The position numbers and the translations under genes were made by a program. The notes beneath the pieces were generated by a model. It was not told the DNA's origin and searched no databases. It worked only from the letters and a program-made list of their open reading frames with translations. Positions 1-6,735 of a stretch of 23,447 nt of DNA are shown in pieces. Each line of letters begins with the position of its first letter. Positions within the stretch are counted from its first letter, which is position 1. The stretch is from Equivita sp045641605 (GTDB lineage Bacteria > Actinomycetota > Coriobacteriia > Coriobacteriales > Eggerthellaceae), in assembly GCA_045641605.1 (NCBI GenBank), contig JAZUHG010000008.1, positions 1 through 23,447 of the forward strand. Direction: 5' to 3'.

Positions 1-1
1 A

Positions 2-133
2 GAAGTTTATAAAAAATTAAAATTTAATGAAGAATTTAAAGTACTTTTAATTGCGAATAAAAAAATAAATGAATATAAATTAAATGAAATGGTAAAAGAT
101 ATTGAAGAAAAAGCAAAAAAATATTTGAACTAA
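2..133 (+). CDS. rnpA: Ribonuclease P protein component, C-terminal end (5'-truncated by the window)
   Basis: The last 43 codons of a gene whose start lies outside the window; it ends in TAA at 131-133. The peptide is rich in Lys and Glu, with a hydrophobic strand (VLLIA) followed by a basic amphipathic helix. This fits the C-terminus of RnpA, the protein cofactor of the tRNA 5'-processing ribozyme, which typically ends with a dxvxIar strand and a helix. The identification rests mostly on position: rnpA normally sits directly upstream of yidD and yidC beside the origin. The stretch is extremely AT-rich (18 G+C in the first 120 bases by my count), far below the downstream genes. The segment is too short to show the RNR signature, so the call is an inference. 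Confidence 0.55.
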   Translation, partial: EVYKKLKFNEEFKVLLIANKKINEYKLNEMVKDIEEKAKKYLN

Positions 134-164
134 ATTAAAAGCAATACCAAAATTTATTGCGGTT

Positions 165-398
165 ATGTTATTAAGGTTTTATCAGGCCTGTATATCACCT
201 ATGTTCCCAGGTTGTTGTAGGTATAGACCAACGTGTTCAGAATATGCAGTTCAGTCTTATGAAAAATATGGATTTATAAAAGGAACTGTATTAACCGCTA
301 AAAGGTTGAGTAAATGCCACCCCTTCGGAGGTAGAGGATATGATCCAGTACCAGACGATTTTCGTTTTAAACATGAGTGTGGGTGCGCACACAAATAA
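165..398 (+). CDS. yidD: Membrane protein insertion efficiency factor YidD
   Basis: A 77-residue product with the YidD/DUF37 signature: RFYQACISP near the N-terminus, then CRYRPTCSEYA, then a CHPFGGRGYDPVP block. These cysteines and the HPxGxxGxDPVP motif are characteristic. The protein is a small peripheral inner-membrane factor thought to help YidC/Sec insertion. It ends in TAA and lies between rnpA and yidC, the standard arrangement. The start is uncertain. ATG at 165 has no recognisable Shine-Dalgarno sequence, and the reading frame continues upstream through IPKFIAV, which resembles the usual YidD N-terminus. A non-ATG start such as ATT at 156 or ATA at 144 cannot be excluded. Confidence 0.93.
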   Translation: MLLRFYQACISPMFPGCCRYRPTCSEYAVQSYEKYGFIKGTVLTAKRLSKCHPFGGRGYDPVPDDFRFKHECGCAHK

Positions 399-414
399 AG
401 AGAAGTAGGTAGTT

Positions 415-1200
415 ATGAACCCATGAGATTTATTTAAAGACGGAATATTTATGCTAATTGACTGGCTTCACACCATCGTTGGTGATTGGGGCTTGGCAAT
501 TATTATCGTTACCATCATCTTTAGAGGAATTATGCTTCCTATTATGCATAAACAAACGAAGTCGTCTTATGCTATGAAGAAGATGAACCCTCAAATGAAT
601 AGGATCAAGGAGCTTTATGCCGATGATAAGACCAGGCAGAGCGAGGAACTTCAAAAGGTTTATGCCGATGCAAAGTTCAACCCAATTTCTGGTTGTATTC
701 CTATGTTTATTCAAATGCCTATTTTTATTGCTCTTTTCCAGGTACTTCGTGAGCTGTCTAGCCGCGTCGAAGGCTCGGAATATTGTTTCTATAACATTGT
801 TCCAAACTTGGTTATGGCTCCAAACGAAGCTTGGGATTTAGTAGGAGAGCAGGGATTTTTAGTTGCTCTTCCCTATTTAATTTTGATTGTTATTTTTGCT
901 GGCGCCACATTTTTGCCGATGATTTTGCAACAGCAAGGTGGTGATCCAAAACAGCGCAAACAAACTCTCATTATGTCTGGTGTTATGTCTGTCTTCATGT
1001 TATTTGTTGGATGGAGCAGCCCAGCTGGAGTTTTGTTGTTCTGGGGCACGTCTTCGATACTTGCGTTAATACAGCAAAGAGTTAGTATGAAACTTCTTGA
1101 GGCTAAAGATAAGCAGGCCGAAGAGGAAAAAGAATATCAACCGGTTCAGGTAGATGTTGTTCGTAAGGCCAAAACCAAACGCCCAAGAAAGAAGAAATAA
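415..1200 (+). CDS. yidC: Membrane protein insertase YidC/Oxa1 family (contains one UGA-Trp)
   Basis: A 261-residue YidC-type insertase that places Sec-dependent and Sec-independent proteins in the cytoplasmic membrane. I start it at ATG 415, with a purine-rich AGTAGG stretch upstream, giving MNPWDLFKDGIF; codon 4 (424-426) is TGA read as Trp. A standard code would force an internal start at 451 and lose 12 residues. Visible family features are the first membrane helix with the groove arginine (IIFRGIMLP, about R37), the cytoplasmic KFNPISGCIPMFIQMPIFIALFQVL block, two later hydrophobic helices, and a basic C-terminal tail (KTKRPRKKK) of the kind that contacts ribosomes. There is no lipobox Cys, unlike many Gram-positive YidC/SpoIIIJ proteins. 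The jag gene follows immediately, as is common. The N-terminus resembles coriobacterial YidC from memory. Confidence 0.95.
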
Positions 1201-1215
1201 ACAGGAGTGATTGCT

Positions 1216-1719
1216 ATGGAAAACGAGAACAAAAAAGACATTCCACAACTTAGCGACGAAGAAATGGACAAGGTTGCCGATACCGCAATCGATTATATCC
1301 AGAGCATCGTTAGCTATTTTAATCTTGGTGAAATTACTATTAATGAGTACGAAGGCGCAGATAAAGAGCTTATCTTGGACATTAACGGCGAGGATCTTGC
1401 CATCCTTATTGGTAAACACGGCAGCACTTTGGATTCAATCCAGCAAATTGTTAGTGCCCTATCGTTTAAGAAGCTTGGCTTTTACTACCCTGTTATTATC
1501 GACGTGGAGGGCTATAAGAGCCGTCAGCGCATTAAACTTGAGAATTTGGCCAAGAACCTTGCAAATAAGGTCTTTAACAGCAAAAAGCCATATTCTATGC
1601 ACCCTATGAACCCATATAAGCGTCGTATTGTACATACTTACCTAAGTGGAGATGATCGTGTAGAGACGCACTCCGAAGGCGAGGGCCGCGCGAGACATTT
1701 AGTTATTTCTCCTAAATAG
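1216..1719 (+). CDS. khpB: KhpB/Jag RNA-binding protein (KH + R3H domains)
   Basis: A 167-residue single-strand nucleic-acid-binding protein of the Jag/KhpB/EloR family, encoded directly after yidC as usual. The KH-type domain has the GxxG loop in LIGKHGSTLDSIQ (about residues 65-77). The R3H domain occupies the C-terminus, with RRIVHTYL and the SEGEGRARHLVI ending. In other Gram-positives the protein acts with KhpA in post-transcriptional control linked to cell elongation. I start at ATG 1216 because AGGAG (about 1203-1206) lies about 9 bases upstream; a GTG at 1207 is in frame but abuts that ribosome-binding site. The separate Jag_N domain of longer homologues is absent: only about 45 acidic residues precede the KH domain. 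The stop is TAG. Confidence 0.92.
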   Translation: MENENKKDIPQLSDEEMDKVADTAIDYIQSIVSYFNLGEITINEYEGADKELILDINGEDLAILIGKHGSTLDSIQQIVSALSFKKLGFYYPVIIDVEGYKSRQRIKLENLAKNLANKVFNSKKPYSMHPMNPYKRRIVHTYLSGDDRVETHSEGEGRARHLVISPK

Positions 1720-1727
1720 GTTTTAGG

Positions 1728-2396
1728 ATGCTTGCAGAGGCAAAACAGCAAGAATTACTAAATAAGCATCTTGAGCTCGTATTAAAAGCAAATCAGCAAT
1801 TAAATTTAACACGCATCACGAAGTGAGAGGATGCGCAAATTCAGCATATAGAGGACTCATTAGCGGGTTTAGAGGAGCTTAAGCAGGCTCCAGACGGAGA
1901 TTTGCTTGATTTGGGTTCTGGCGCTGGTTTTCCAGGAATTCCGCTAGCAATTATGAGCGGCAGGAATACCAATTTATGTGAAACAGTTGGCAAAAAAGCT
2001 GATTGTCTCAAATCCTTTATTGTTGAGCTTCAACTTGATTCGCAGATTTCTGTCAGTAACTGCAGGAGCGAAGAACTCGCAGTTGAGAAGCCAAATTTCT
2101 ATACCGTTGCAACAGCAAGAGCTTTGTCTTCGTTGCCTTCTTTATTAGAGATTGCAGCACCATTATTAATGACAAAAGGTCTCCTTGTATGCTACAAGTC
2201 TTTATCGATCGACAAAGAGCTGGAGGCGGCTTCAAGGCTCGAAGAAAAATTAGGGTTCAAGCATATTTCAAACAGAATTTATGAATTAGCAGACAAAGAA
2301 ACTAAACATCAAATTGTATTATACGAGAAAATTGGTGAGCCAAAGGTTAAATTGCCTAGAAAATTAGGTTTAGCCCAAAAACGCCCACTTGTTTAA
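1728..2396 (+). CDS. rsmG: 16S rRNA (guanine-N7) methyltransferase RsmG (contains one UGA-Trp)
   Basis: A 222-residue SAM-dependent methyltransferase that modifies G527 (E. coli numbering) of 16S rRNA. The SAM-binding motif is LLDLGSGAGFPGIPLA (about residues 57-72), followed by the family pattern ending KK.DCLK and ATARALSSLP. The full N-terminus, with the NLTRIT hallmark, is recovered only if TGA at 1824-1826 (codon 33) is Trp, giving NLTRITKWEDAQ; otherwise the first recognisable start lies about 58 codons in, after the region that normally begins the protein. The ATG at 1728 is 9 bases after the jag stop, with an AGG touching the start, so translation may be coupled. The stop TAA is 2 bases before parS. 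rsmG next to parAB is the normal origin-proximal order. Confidence 0.94.
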
Positions 2397-2398
2397 TA

Positions 2399-2414
2399 TG
2401 TTTCACGTGAAACA
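2399..2414. promoter_or_regulatory. parS centromere-like site 1
   Basis: The perfect 16-bp palindrome TGTTTCACGTGAAACA, identical to the consensus ParB-binding parS site. It sits between the rsmG stop and parA. ParB clamps load here and spread to organise the origin region. Confidence 0.97.
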
Positions 2415-2432
2415 TCTTTATTGCTAAACATT

Positions 2433-2438
2433 TATAAT
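2433..2438 (+). promoter_or_regulatory. Possible -10 element for parAB
   Basis: A TATAAT hexamer about 70 bases before parA. A -35 box at standard spacing would fall on the right edge of parS (about 2410-2415) but matches consensus poorly. A second candidate is TATAAC at 2472-2477. The assignment is tentative; if the first is used, ParB bound at parS could repress its own operon. Confidence 0.35.
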
Positions 2439-2506
2439 TTTATGGTGAAATTCAAAGTCTTTGTATTATCATATAACCAGAACGTAGCTTAAACGAAGGA
2501 GGAAAG

Positions 2507-3544
2507 ATGGGTTTCTTAGACTCATTTAGAAAGAAAAATCAGGAAGAACAATCCGATTATATTGAAGAAGTAGAAGAAGAGGCTGTTGATCCTTACGATG
2601 CTGCGGTAACAACACGCAAGGTTGAAAGTACTCCTAAAGAGGAAATACCAGTATCTGTACCAGAGCCTACACCTGAACCACAGCCTGCGTCAGAGCCCGA
2701 AGCGGAACCTGAGCCAGAGCCACAAAAGCCTGCTCCAGCTCAAGAAAGCTTACCTCATGAGTTTGGAAAGTCTAAAGGCGGCCCTTCTAAGGTCCTAACT
2801 ATCATCAACCAAAAAGGTGGTGTTGGTAAATCTACAACCGCTATTAACTTAGCTGCTGCCCTAGGAGAAAAGAAGAAAAAGGTCTTAATTGTGGACCTTG
2901 ACCCTCAGGGTAACTCTACAAGTGGCTTGGGTATTGAGAAAAAAGAAATTAAACAATGCGTATATGATGTTCTTTTAAATGACCTATCTATAAATGATGT
3001 GGTTGTTAAAAATGCTTATAAGAATGTTGACGTAGTTCCTGCAACTATTAATTTGGCGGGTGCGGAAGTTGAGCTTGTTACTGAAATAGCAAGAGAAAAC
3101 AGGCTAAAAGAAGCTATAACTAAAGTAAAGAATAATTATGATTATATTTTTATTGATTGTCCGCCTTCATTAGGCTTGTTGACTGTTAACGCATTAGTAG
3201 CTGCAGATAAGCTATTAATCCCAATTCAAACAGAGTTTTATGCGCTAGAAGGTGTGACAAAACTCCTTGATTCAATGAAACGTGTCAAAACTCGCCTAAA
3301 TACGAAGCTTGATATCTTCGGAGTCCTGCTTACAATGTATGATGGAAGAACAACATTGGCAAAACAGGTCTCTGACGAAGTAAGAAAATACTTTAAGAAG
3401 CTTGTATTTGATACTAAAATACCAAGAACAGTTAAAATTTCTGAAGCTCCAAGCTTCGGACAACCAATTACTCAATATGAACCTACATGTAAGGGCGCTA
3501 TTGCCTATAAAGAGTTAGCAAAGGAAGTGATATCTCGTGGCTAA
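2507..3544 (+). CDS. parA: Chromosome-partitioning ATPase ParA/Soj with N-terminal extension
   Basis: A 345-residue ParA. The deviant Walker A motif KGGVGKS lies at residues 103-109, followed by VLIVDLDPQGNSTSGLG (Walker A' region) and YIFIDCPPSLG (Walker B), the complete ParA/MinD ATPase core. It drives segregation of ParB-bound origins and often modulates replication initiation. The core is preceded by about 95 extra residues: an amphipathic MGFLDSFRKK start, an acidic stretch, then a Pro/Glu-rich linker of repeating PEP units; B. subtilis Soj begins almost directly at the ATPase domain. A strong AAGGAGG precedes ATG 2507. parB overlaps the 3' end by 8 bases and is presumably translationally coupled. 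The gene contains no TGA codon. Confidence 0.96.
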   Translation: MGFLDSFRKKNQEEQSDYIEEVEEEAVDPYDAAVTTRKVESTPKEEIPVSVPEPTPEPQPASEPEAEPEPEPQKPAPAQESLPHEFGKSKGGPSKVLTIINQKGGVGKSTTAINLAAALGEKKKKVLIVDLDPQGNSTSGLGIEKKEIKQCVYDVLLNDLSINDVVVKNAYKNVDVVPATINLAGAEVELVTEIARENRLKEAITKVKNNYDYIFIDCPPSLGLLTVNALVAADKLLIPIQTEFYALEGVTKLLDSMKRVKTRLNTKLDIFGVLLTMYDGRTTLAKQVSDEVRKYFKKLVFDTKIPRTVKISEAPSFGQPITQYEPTCKGAIAYKELAKEVISRG

Positions 3545-4556
3545 ATCAAACAAAAAAGGCCTGGGTAGAGGCTTAAACTCCCTTTTGGGTGGAGATTCTT
3601 ACGAAGAAGATCTAAGGTACAATGTAAGCACAGCTGATAATACCGAGGATTTCAGTGAAGAAATCGATGGTTTTGATGGCGAAGTAAAAATTCGCGATGT
3701 GGAACAAACAAAACAAAGTCCGAAGAAAAGCTCTGGTAAAACAGCAGATAAAAAACCAAAAGCAGCAGGTTCTGGCATCTTGGAAGTTCCCATTGGGCAA
3801 ATCGTGGCTAATCCTAACCAGCCAAGGAAAGTCTTTAATGAGTCTGAACTAAGAGAATTAGCAGATTCTATCAAGAGAAATGGCTTGTTACAGCCTGTTT
3901 TGGTATCTAGTAAAGACGGAGGATATGAACTAATAGCTGGTGAAAGGCGCCTTCGTGCATGTAAATTGATTGGAATGAAGAAGGTTCCTGTAATTGTTAA
4001 GCAGACAAATAAGAACAAGAAATTAGAGCTAGCTCTTATAGAGAACATCCAGCGTGAGGACTTAAATCCTATGGAAGAAGCATATAGCTATAAAGAAATT
4101 TTAGACTCACAAGGGCTTTCTCATGCAGAACTAGCTAAAGTTGTATCAAAGGCCAGGTCAACAGTAACAAATGCCCTCAGATTGCTTGAATTACCTGATG
4201 AGGCACAAAAAATGCTTAGCGAGAACAAGATAACCGCAGGTCACGCAAGGGCTATATTATCTGTTTCAACACAAATGGGCAAGGAAAAGCTTACTAAAAA
4301 GATCATCGAAGACAAACTTACAGTTAGAGAAGCTGAGAGTTTAGCAAATTTATATAATGGTCAAAGCGGTAAAGCACTTACTACAGTAAGGCCAGCTGCT
4401 CCAAAATACTTTAAGAAGGCTGCAAAACTTCTTAAAGACCACTTTGGCACTAATGTAAAGGTAAAGAAAGCAAAGAATAAGAATAAGATTGAAATTGAGT
4501 TTATTGATGAGAAAGATCTAGAAAGAATTCTAGGTCTAATAGTATCAGATAAATAA
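3537..4556 (+). CDS. parB: Chromosome-partitioning protein ParB/Spo0J (CTPase, parS-binding)
   Basis: A 339-residue ParB. The N-terminal KGLGRGLNSLLGG box is the segment that stimulates ParA. The CTP-binding motifs are present: GERRLRA (C-motif) and ENIQREDLNPMEEA (P-motif), between and after the conserved IVANPNQPRKVF strand. A helix-turn-helix follows (SHAELAKVVSKARSTVTNALRLLELP), and the C-terminus carries a KNKNKIEIEF dimerisation-type strand. The start is GTG at 3537, inside parA, with AAGGAAGTG a few bases upstream. About 60 acidic, low-complexity residues link the N-terminal box to the core. Two perfect parS sites bracket the operon, so the complete ParABS system is present. A terminator follows within 25 bases. 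Confidence 0.97.
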   Translation: MAKSNKKGLGRGLNSLLGGDSYEEDLRYNVSTADNTEDFSEEIDGFDGEVKIRDVEQTKQSPKKSSGKTADKKPKAAGSGILEVPIGQIVANPNQPRKVFNESELRELADSIKRNGLLQPVLVSSKDGGYELIAGERRLRACKLIGMKKVPVIVKQTNKNKKLELALIENIQREDLNPMEEAYSYKEILDSQGLSHAELAKVVSKARSTVTNALRLLELPDEAQKMLSENKITAGHARAILSVSTQMGKEKLTKKIIEDKLTVREAESLANLYNGQSGKALTTVRPAAPKYFKKAAKLLKDHFGTNVKVKKAKNKNKIEIEFIDEKDLERILGLIVSDK

Positions 4557-4580
4557 TAAAAGGCTGTTAAAACGCAAATT

Positions 4581-4608
4581 AGAGGCTCAAAAACGAGCCT
4601 CTTTTTTT
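4581..4608 (+). terminator. Rho-independent terminator of parAB
   Basis: An 8-bp perfect stem AGAGGCTC/GAGCCTCT with loop AAAAAC, followed by seven T residues. It ends the parAB transcript. On the opposite strand the hairpin is followed by AATTTGCGTTTT, so it may also weakly stop rlmN transcription. Confidence 0.93.
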
Positions 4609-4609
4609 A

Positions 4610-4625
4610 TGTTTCACGTGAAACA
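4610..4625. promoter_or_regulatory. parS centromere-like site 2
   Basis: A second perfect TGTTTCACGTGAAACA palindrome. It lies one base beyond the T-tract of the parAB terminator and directly touches the stop codon of the convergent rlmN gene (4626-4628). Confidence 0.97.
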
Positions 4626-5672
4626 TTATTTGCTTGATTTATTAAGTAGCTGACCACAGGCTGCATCTATATCTGAACCCTTTGATTTACGTAATGTTGT
4701 TTCTGTTCCATTATTTTCTAGCGTAGAGATTCATTTATCAATGGTTGTTTGTTCTGATCCTTTGAATTTTGAGCCTGGAGTATTGTTATATTTAATTAGA
4801 TTTATATAACAATGTAAGTCTTTTACATATTCCACTAAAGCTTTAAGGTCTTCATCAGTATCGTTTACATTTCTAAGCATTAGATATTCAAAAGTTGGAC
4901 GTCTGTTAGTTGAATCGATATAGTTTTTGACCGCATTATGAAGCTTATCCAGTGTATAGTTTTTGACACCCGGCATAAGGTTATTTCTTTTATCTTGAAT
5001 TGCGCTGTGTAGGGAAATTGCAAGGCCATACTGCTTGTTTACCTTAGCAAATTCCATTATTTTAGGGCTAATGCCACATGTTGAGACAGTAATTTTTCTT
5101 GCACCTACGCCAACATAATTTTCATCATTAAGAATTTCAAGGGCATTAATTAGGTTTTCATAATTTAAGAATGGCTCGCCTTGGCCCATCACAACAATAT
5201 TTGAAACTCTTGAATTTTGATCTCTTTCAATTTGCAAAACTTGATCAATAATCTCATCTGCATTTAGATTTCTAGAAAAACCTTGCTTCCCTGTAGCACA
5301 AAATTCACAAGCCATAGGGCATCCAGCTTGAGAAGAAAGGCAAACTGTAAGCCTTTCGTGAGAGCAGTCCCTAGAAGGTATCGCCACGGCTTCGAAACGT
5401 ACAACTTCGGGGCAAATTGTTTCAAATATATATTTTGTAGTTCCATCAGTTGATTTTACGCTCTCTACCAGGGAAATAGAGTAAATGACAAAATTACTGG
5501 AAAGAGTTTCTATTAAATATTTAGGTAAATTTGTCATAGCATTAAATTTCATTACTCGCTTCTTGTAGACTCATTCAAAGATTTGCTTAGCGCGATACTT
5601 AGGCTCCCCGTTTCTTTCTAAGAATTTTTCTAGCTGTTTTATGTTTAAAGATTTAATTGACTGCTTTTCCAT
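4626..5672 (-). CDS. rlmN: Dual-specificity 23S rRNA/tRNA adenine-C2 methyltransferase RlmN (contains two UGA-Trp)
   Basis: A 348-residue radical-SAM methyltransferase that makes m2A in 23S rRNA (A2503 in E. coli) and in some tRNAs. The cluster ligands are in GCPMACEFCATG, at C118, C122 and C125, the same numbering as E. coli. The methyl-carrier Cys is in DIDAACGQL (C339). Both ends depend on reading TGA as Trp. Codon 34 (plus-strand TCA at 5571-5573) completes YRAKQIFEWVYKK, the conserved RlmN N-terminal motif with its invariant Trp. A second TGA at 4731-4733 precedes the last 35 residues, including the catalytic Cys. With a standard code the gene would lack both segments. It starts at ATG 5672 without an obvious ribosome-binding site, and converges on parAB. 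Confidence 0.97.
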
Positions 5673-5681
5673 GATGGGCCT

Positions 5682-5687
5682 ATTATA
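5682..5687 (-). promoter_or_regulatory. -10 element for rlmN (near-leaderless)
   Basis: On the minus strand TATAAT is followed by nine bases and then the rlmN ATG. Transcription starting 6-8 bases after the -10 box would give a leader of only 1-3 bases. No Shine-Dalgarno sequence or convincing -35 box is visible. Confidence 0.55.
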
Positions 5688-5718
5688 CCTTAATTTGCAA
5701 AAATGCTCTAAAATTTGG

Positions 5719-5724
5719 TAAAAT
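5719..5724 (+). promoter_or_regulatory. Possible -10 element for ddl
   Basis: TAAAAT lies 20 bases before the ddl ATG in the 72-base divergent gap between rlmN and ddl. No good -35 box is visible. The start codon is preceded only by a weak AAGG. Confidence 0.4.
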
Positions 5725-5744
5725 ATAGATAGATAAAGCAAGGT

Positions 5745-6719
5745 ATGAATTCTAATTGCAAAAATATAGCTTTATTATATGGCGGCTCAAGTTCGGAGCG
5801 AGAAATTTCCATTTTATCCGGAAAAAACGTCGGTGAAGCCTTGGAAAGCCGCGGATACAACGTTGTTTATATTGACCCAAGTAAGCCCGAGGATATGGAA
5901 AAGCTCAACAGCCAGTCCTTCGAGCTTGCATATATTGCGCTACATGGTAGGGGTGGCGAAGACGGCACTATTCAAGCTGAACTTGAGGCTTTAAACATCC
6001 CATATACTGGTACAAAGGTCCAGGCCAGCGCAAATGCTATTAACAAAAATAAATCAAAGATTATCTATGAGCAAAACAATGTTGCAACAGCAAAATACTA
6101 TTGTGCAAAAAAGGGCGAAAGCTATGATGTTGATGAAATAATTGGCATTACTGGCGAGGATGTTGTTGTTAAGGCGGCTTCGGAGGGAAGCAGCATAGGC
6201 CTATACTTTGCAAACGGTAAAGAGCAAATTAACGAGGCCATAAAGAAGGCTTTTGAATTTGACGATGAGGTAATTATTGAAACAAGAATTCCTGGTAGAG
6301 AATTTACATGCGCTGTTTTGGAATTTAAGGATAAGGGGATTTTTAAAGACCAAAACGCTGTTTTGATAGAAGGGAATAAAGCTGCGCTGCCAGTAATTGA
6401 GATTGTTCCAAAGAATGAATTCTATGATTTTGAATCTAAATATGACGAAGGTGGGTCCGAACATATTTGTCCTGCCAAAATTGATGAGGAGCTTTCGAAA
6501 AAGATTCAAAAAATTGCGCTTGATTGTCATAAAGCGCTTGATTGTTCTGGATTTAGTCGAACAGATGTCAGGGTTAACGATAACAACGAAGCATATGCCC
6601 TGGAAACGAACACAATTCCTGGAATGACTAGTAAAAGCTTAGTGCCCGACGCTGCCAGAGCAGTTGGAATTTCCTTCGAGGAGCTATGCGAAATACTTGT
6701 TAATAATGAATTAATATAA
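5745..6719 (+). CDS. ddl: D-alanine--D-alanine ligase
   Basis: A 324-residue ATP-grasp ligase that joins two D-Ala molecules for the peptidoglycan stem peptide. The N-terminal domain has GGSSSEREISILSG and LHGRGGEDGTIQAELE. The central domain has EGSSIG and the ATP-binding region, and the active-site metal ligands sit in RTDVRV and ALETNTIPGMTSKSL (equivalents of E. coli DdlB D257, E270 and N272). In the omega loop FYDFESKY, the final Tyr aligns with DdlB Y216, the residue associated with D-Ala rather than D-lactate as second substrate, so a normal vancomycin-susceptible terminus is predicted. The gene is a strong argument that this organism has a cell wall. It contains no TGA and ends in TAA. 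Confidence 0.96.
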   Translation: MNSNCKNIALLYGGSSSEREISILSGKNVGEALESRGYNVVYIDPSKPEDMEKLNSQSFELAYIALHGRGGEDGTIQAELEALNIPYTGTKVQASANAINKNKSKIIYEQNNVATAKYYCAKKGESYDVDEIIGITGEDVVVKAASEGSSIGLYFANGKEQINEAIKKAFEFDDEVIIETRIPGREFTCAVLEFKDKGIFKDQNAVLIEGNKAALPVIEIVPKNEFYDFESKYDEGGSEHICPAKIDEELSKKIQKIALDCHKALDCSGFSRTDVRVNDNNEAYALETNTIPGMTSKSLVPDAARAVGISFEELCEILVNNELI

Positions 6720-6724
6720 AAGGT

Positions 6725-6730
6725 TATAAT
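6725..6730 (+). promoter_or_regulatory. -10 element directly upstream of the LCP gene (leaderless start)
   Basis: TATAAT ends only five bases before the ATG at 6736, so initiation at the usual distance would begin the transcript at or next to the start codon. An AAAAGG stretch overlaps the left side but is about 12 bases from the ATG. A TTGTTA at 6697-6702 is too far away for a normal -35 box. Confidence 0.55.
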
Positions 6731-6735
6731 ACGCA

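Noticed and set aside
1..2400. A replication origin (DnaA-box cluster) within the window
   Set aside because: No clustered TTATNCACA boxes were noticed. The gene order suggests oriC lies nearby to the left, outside the window.
5745..6719. Ddl as a D-Ala-D-lactate ligase (vancomycin-resistant type) because of Phe in FYDF
   Set aside because: Counting against E. coli DdlB, the specificity residue Y216 aligns with the later Tyr in ESKY, which is retained; the Phe corresponds to Y212.
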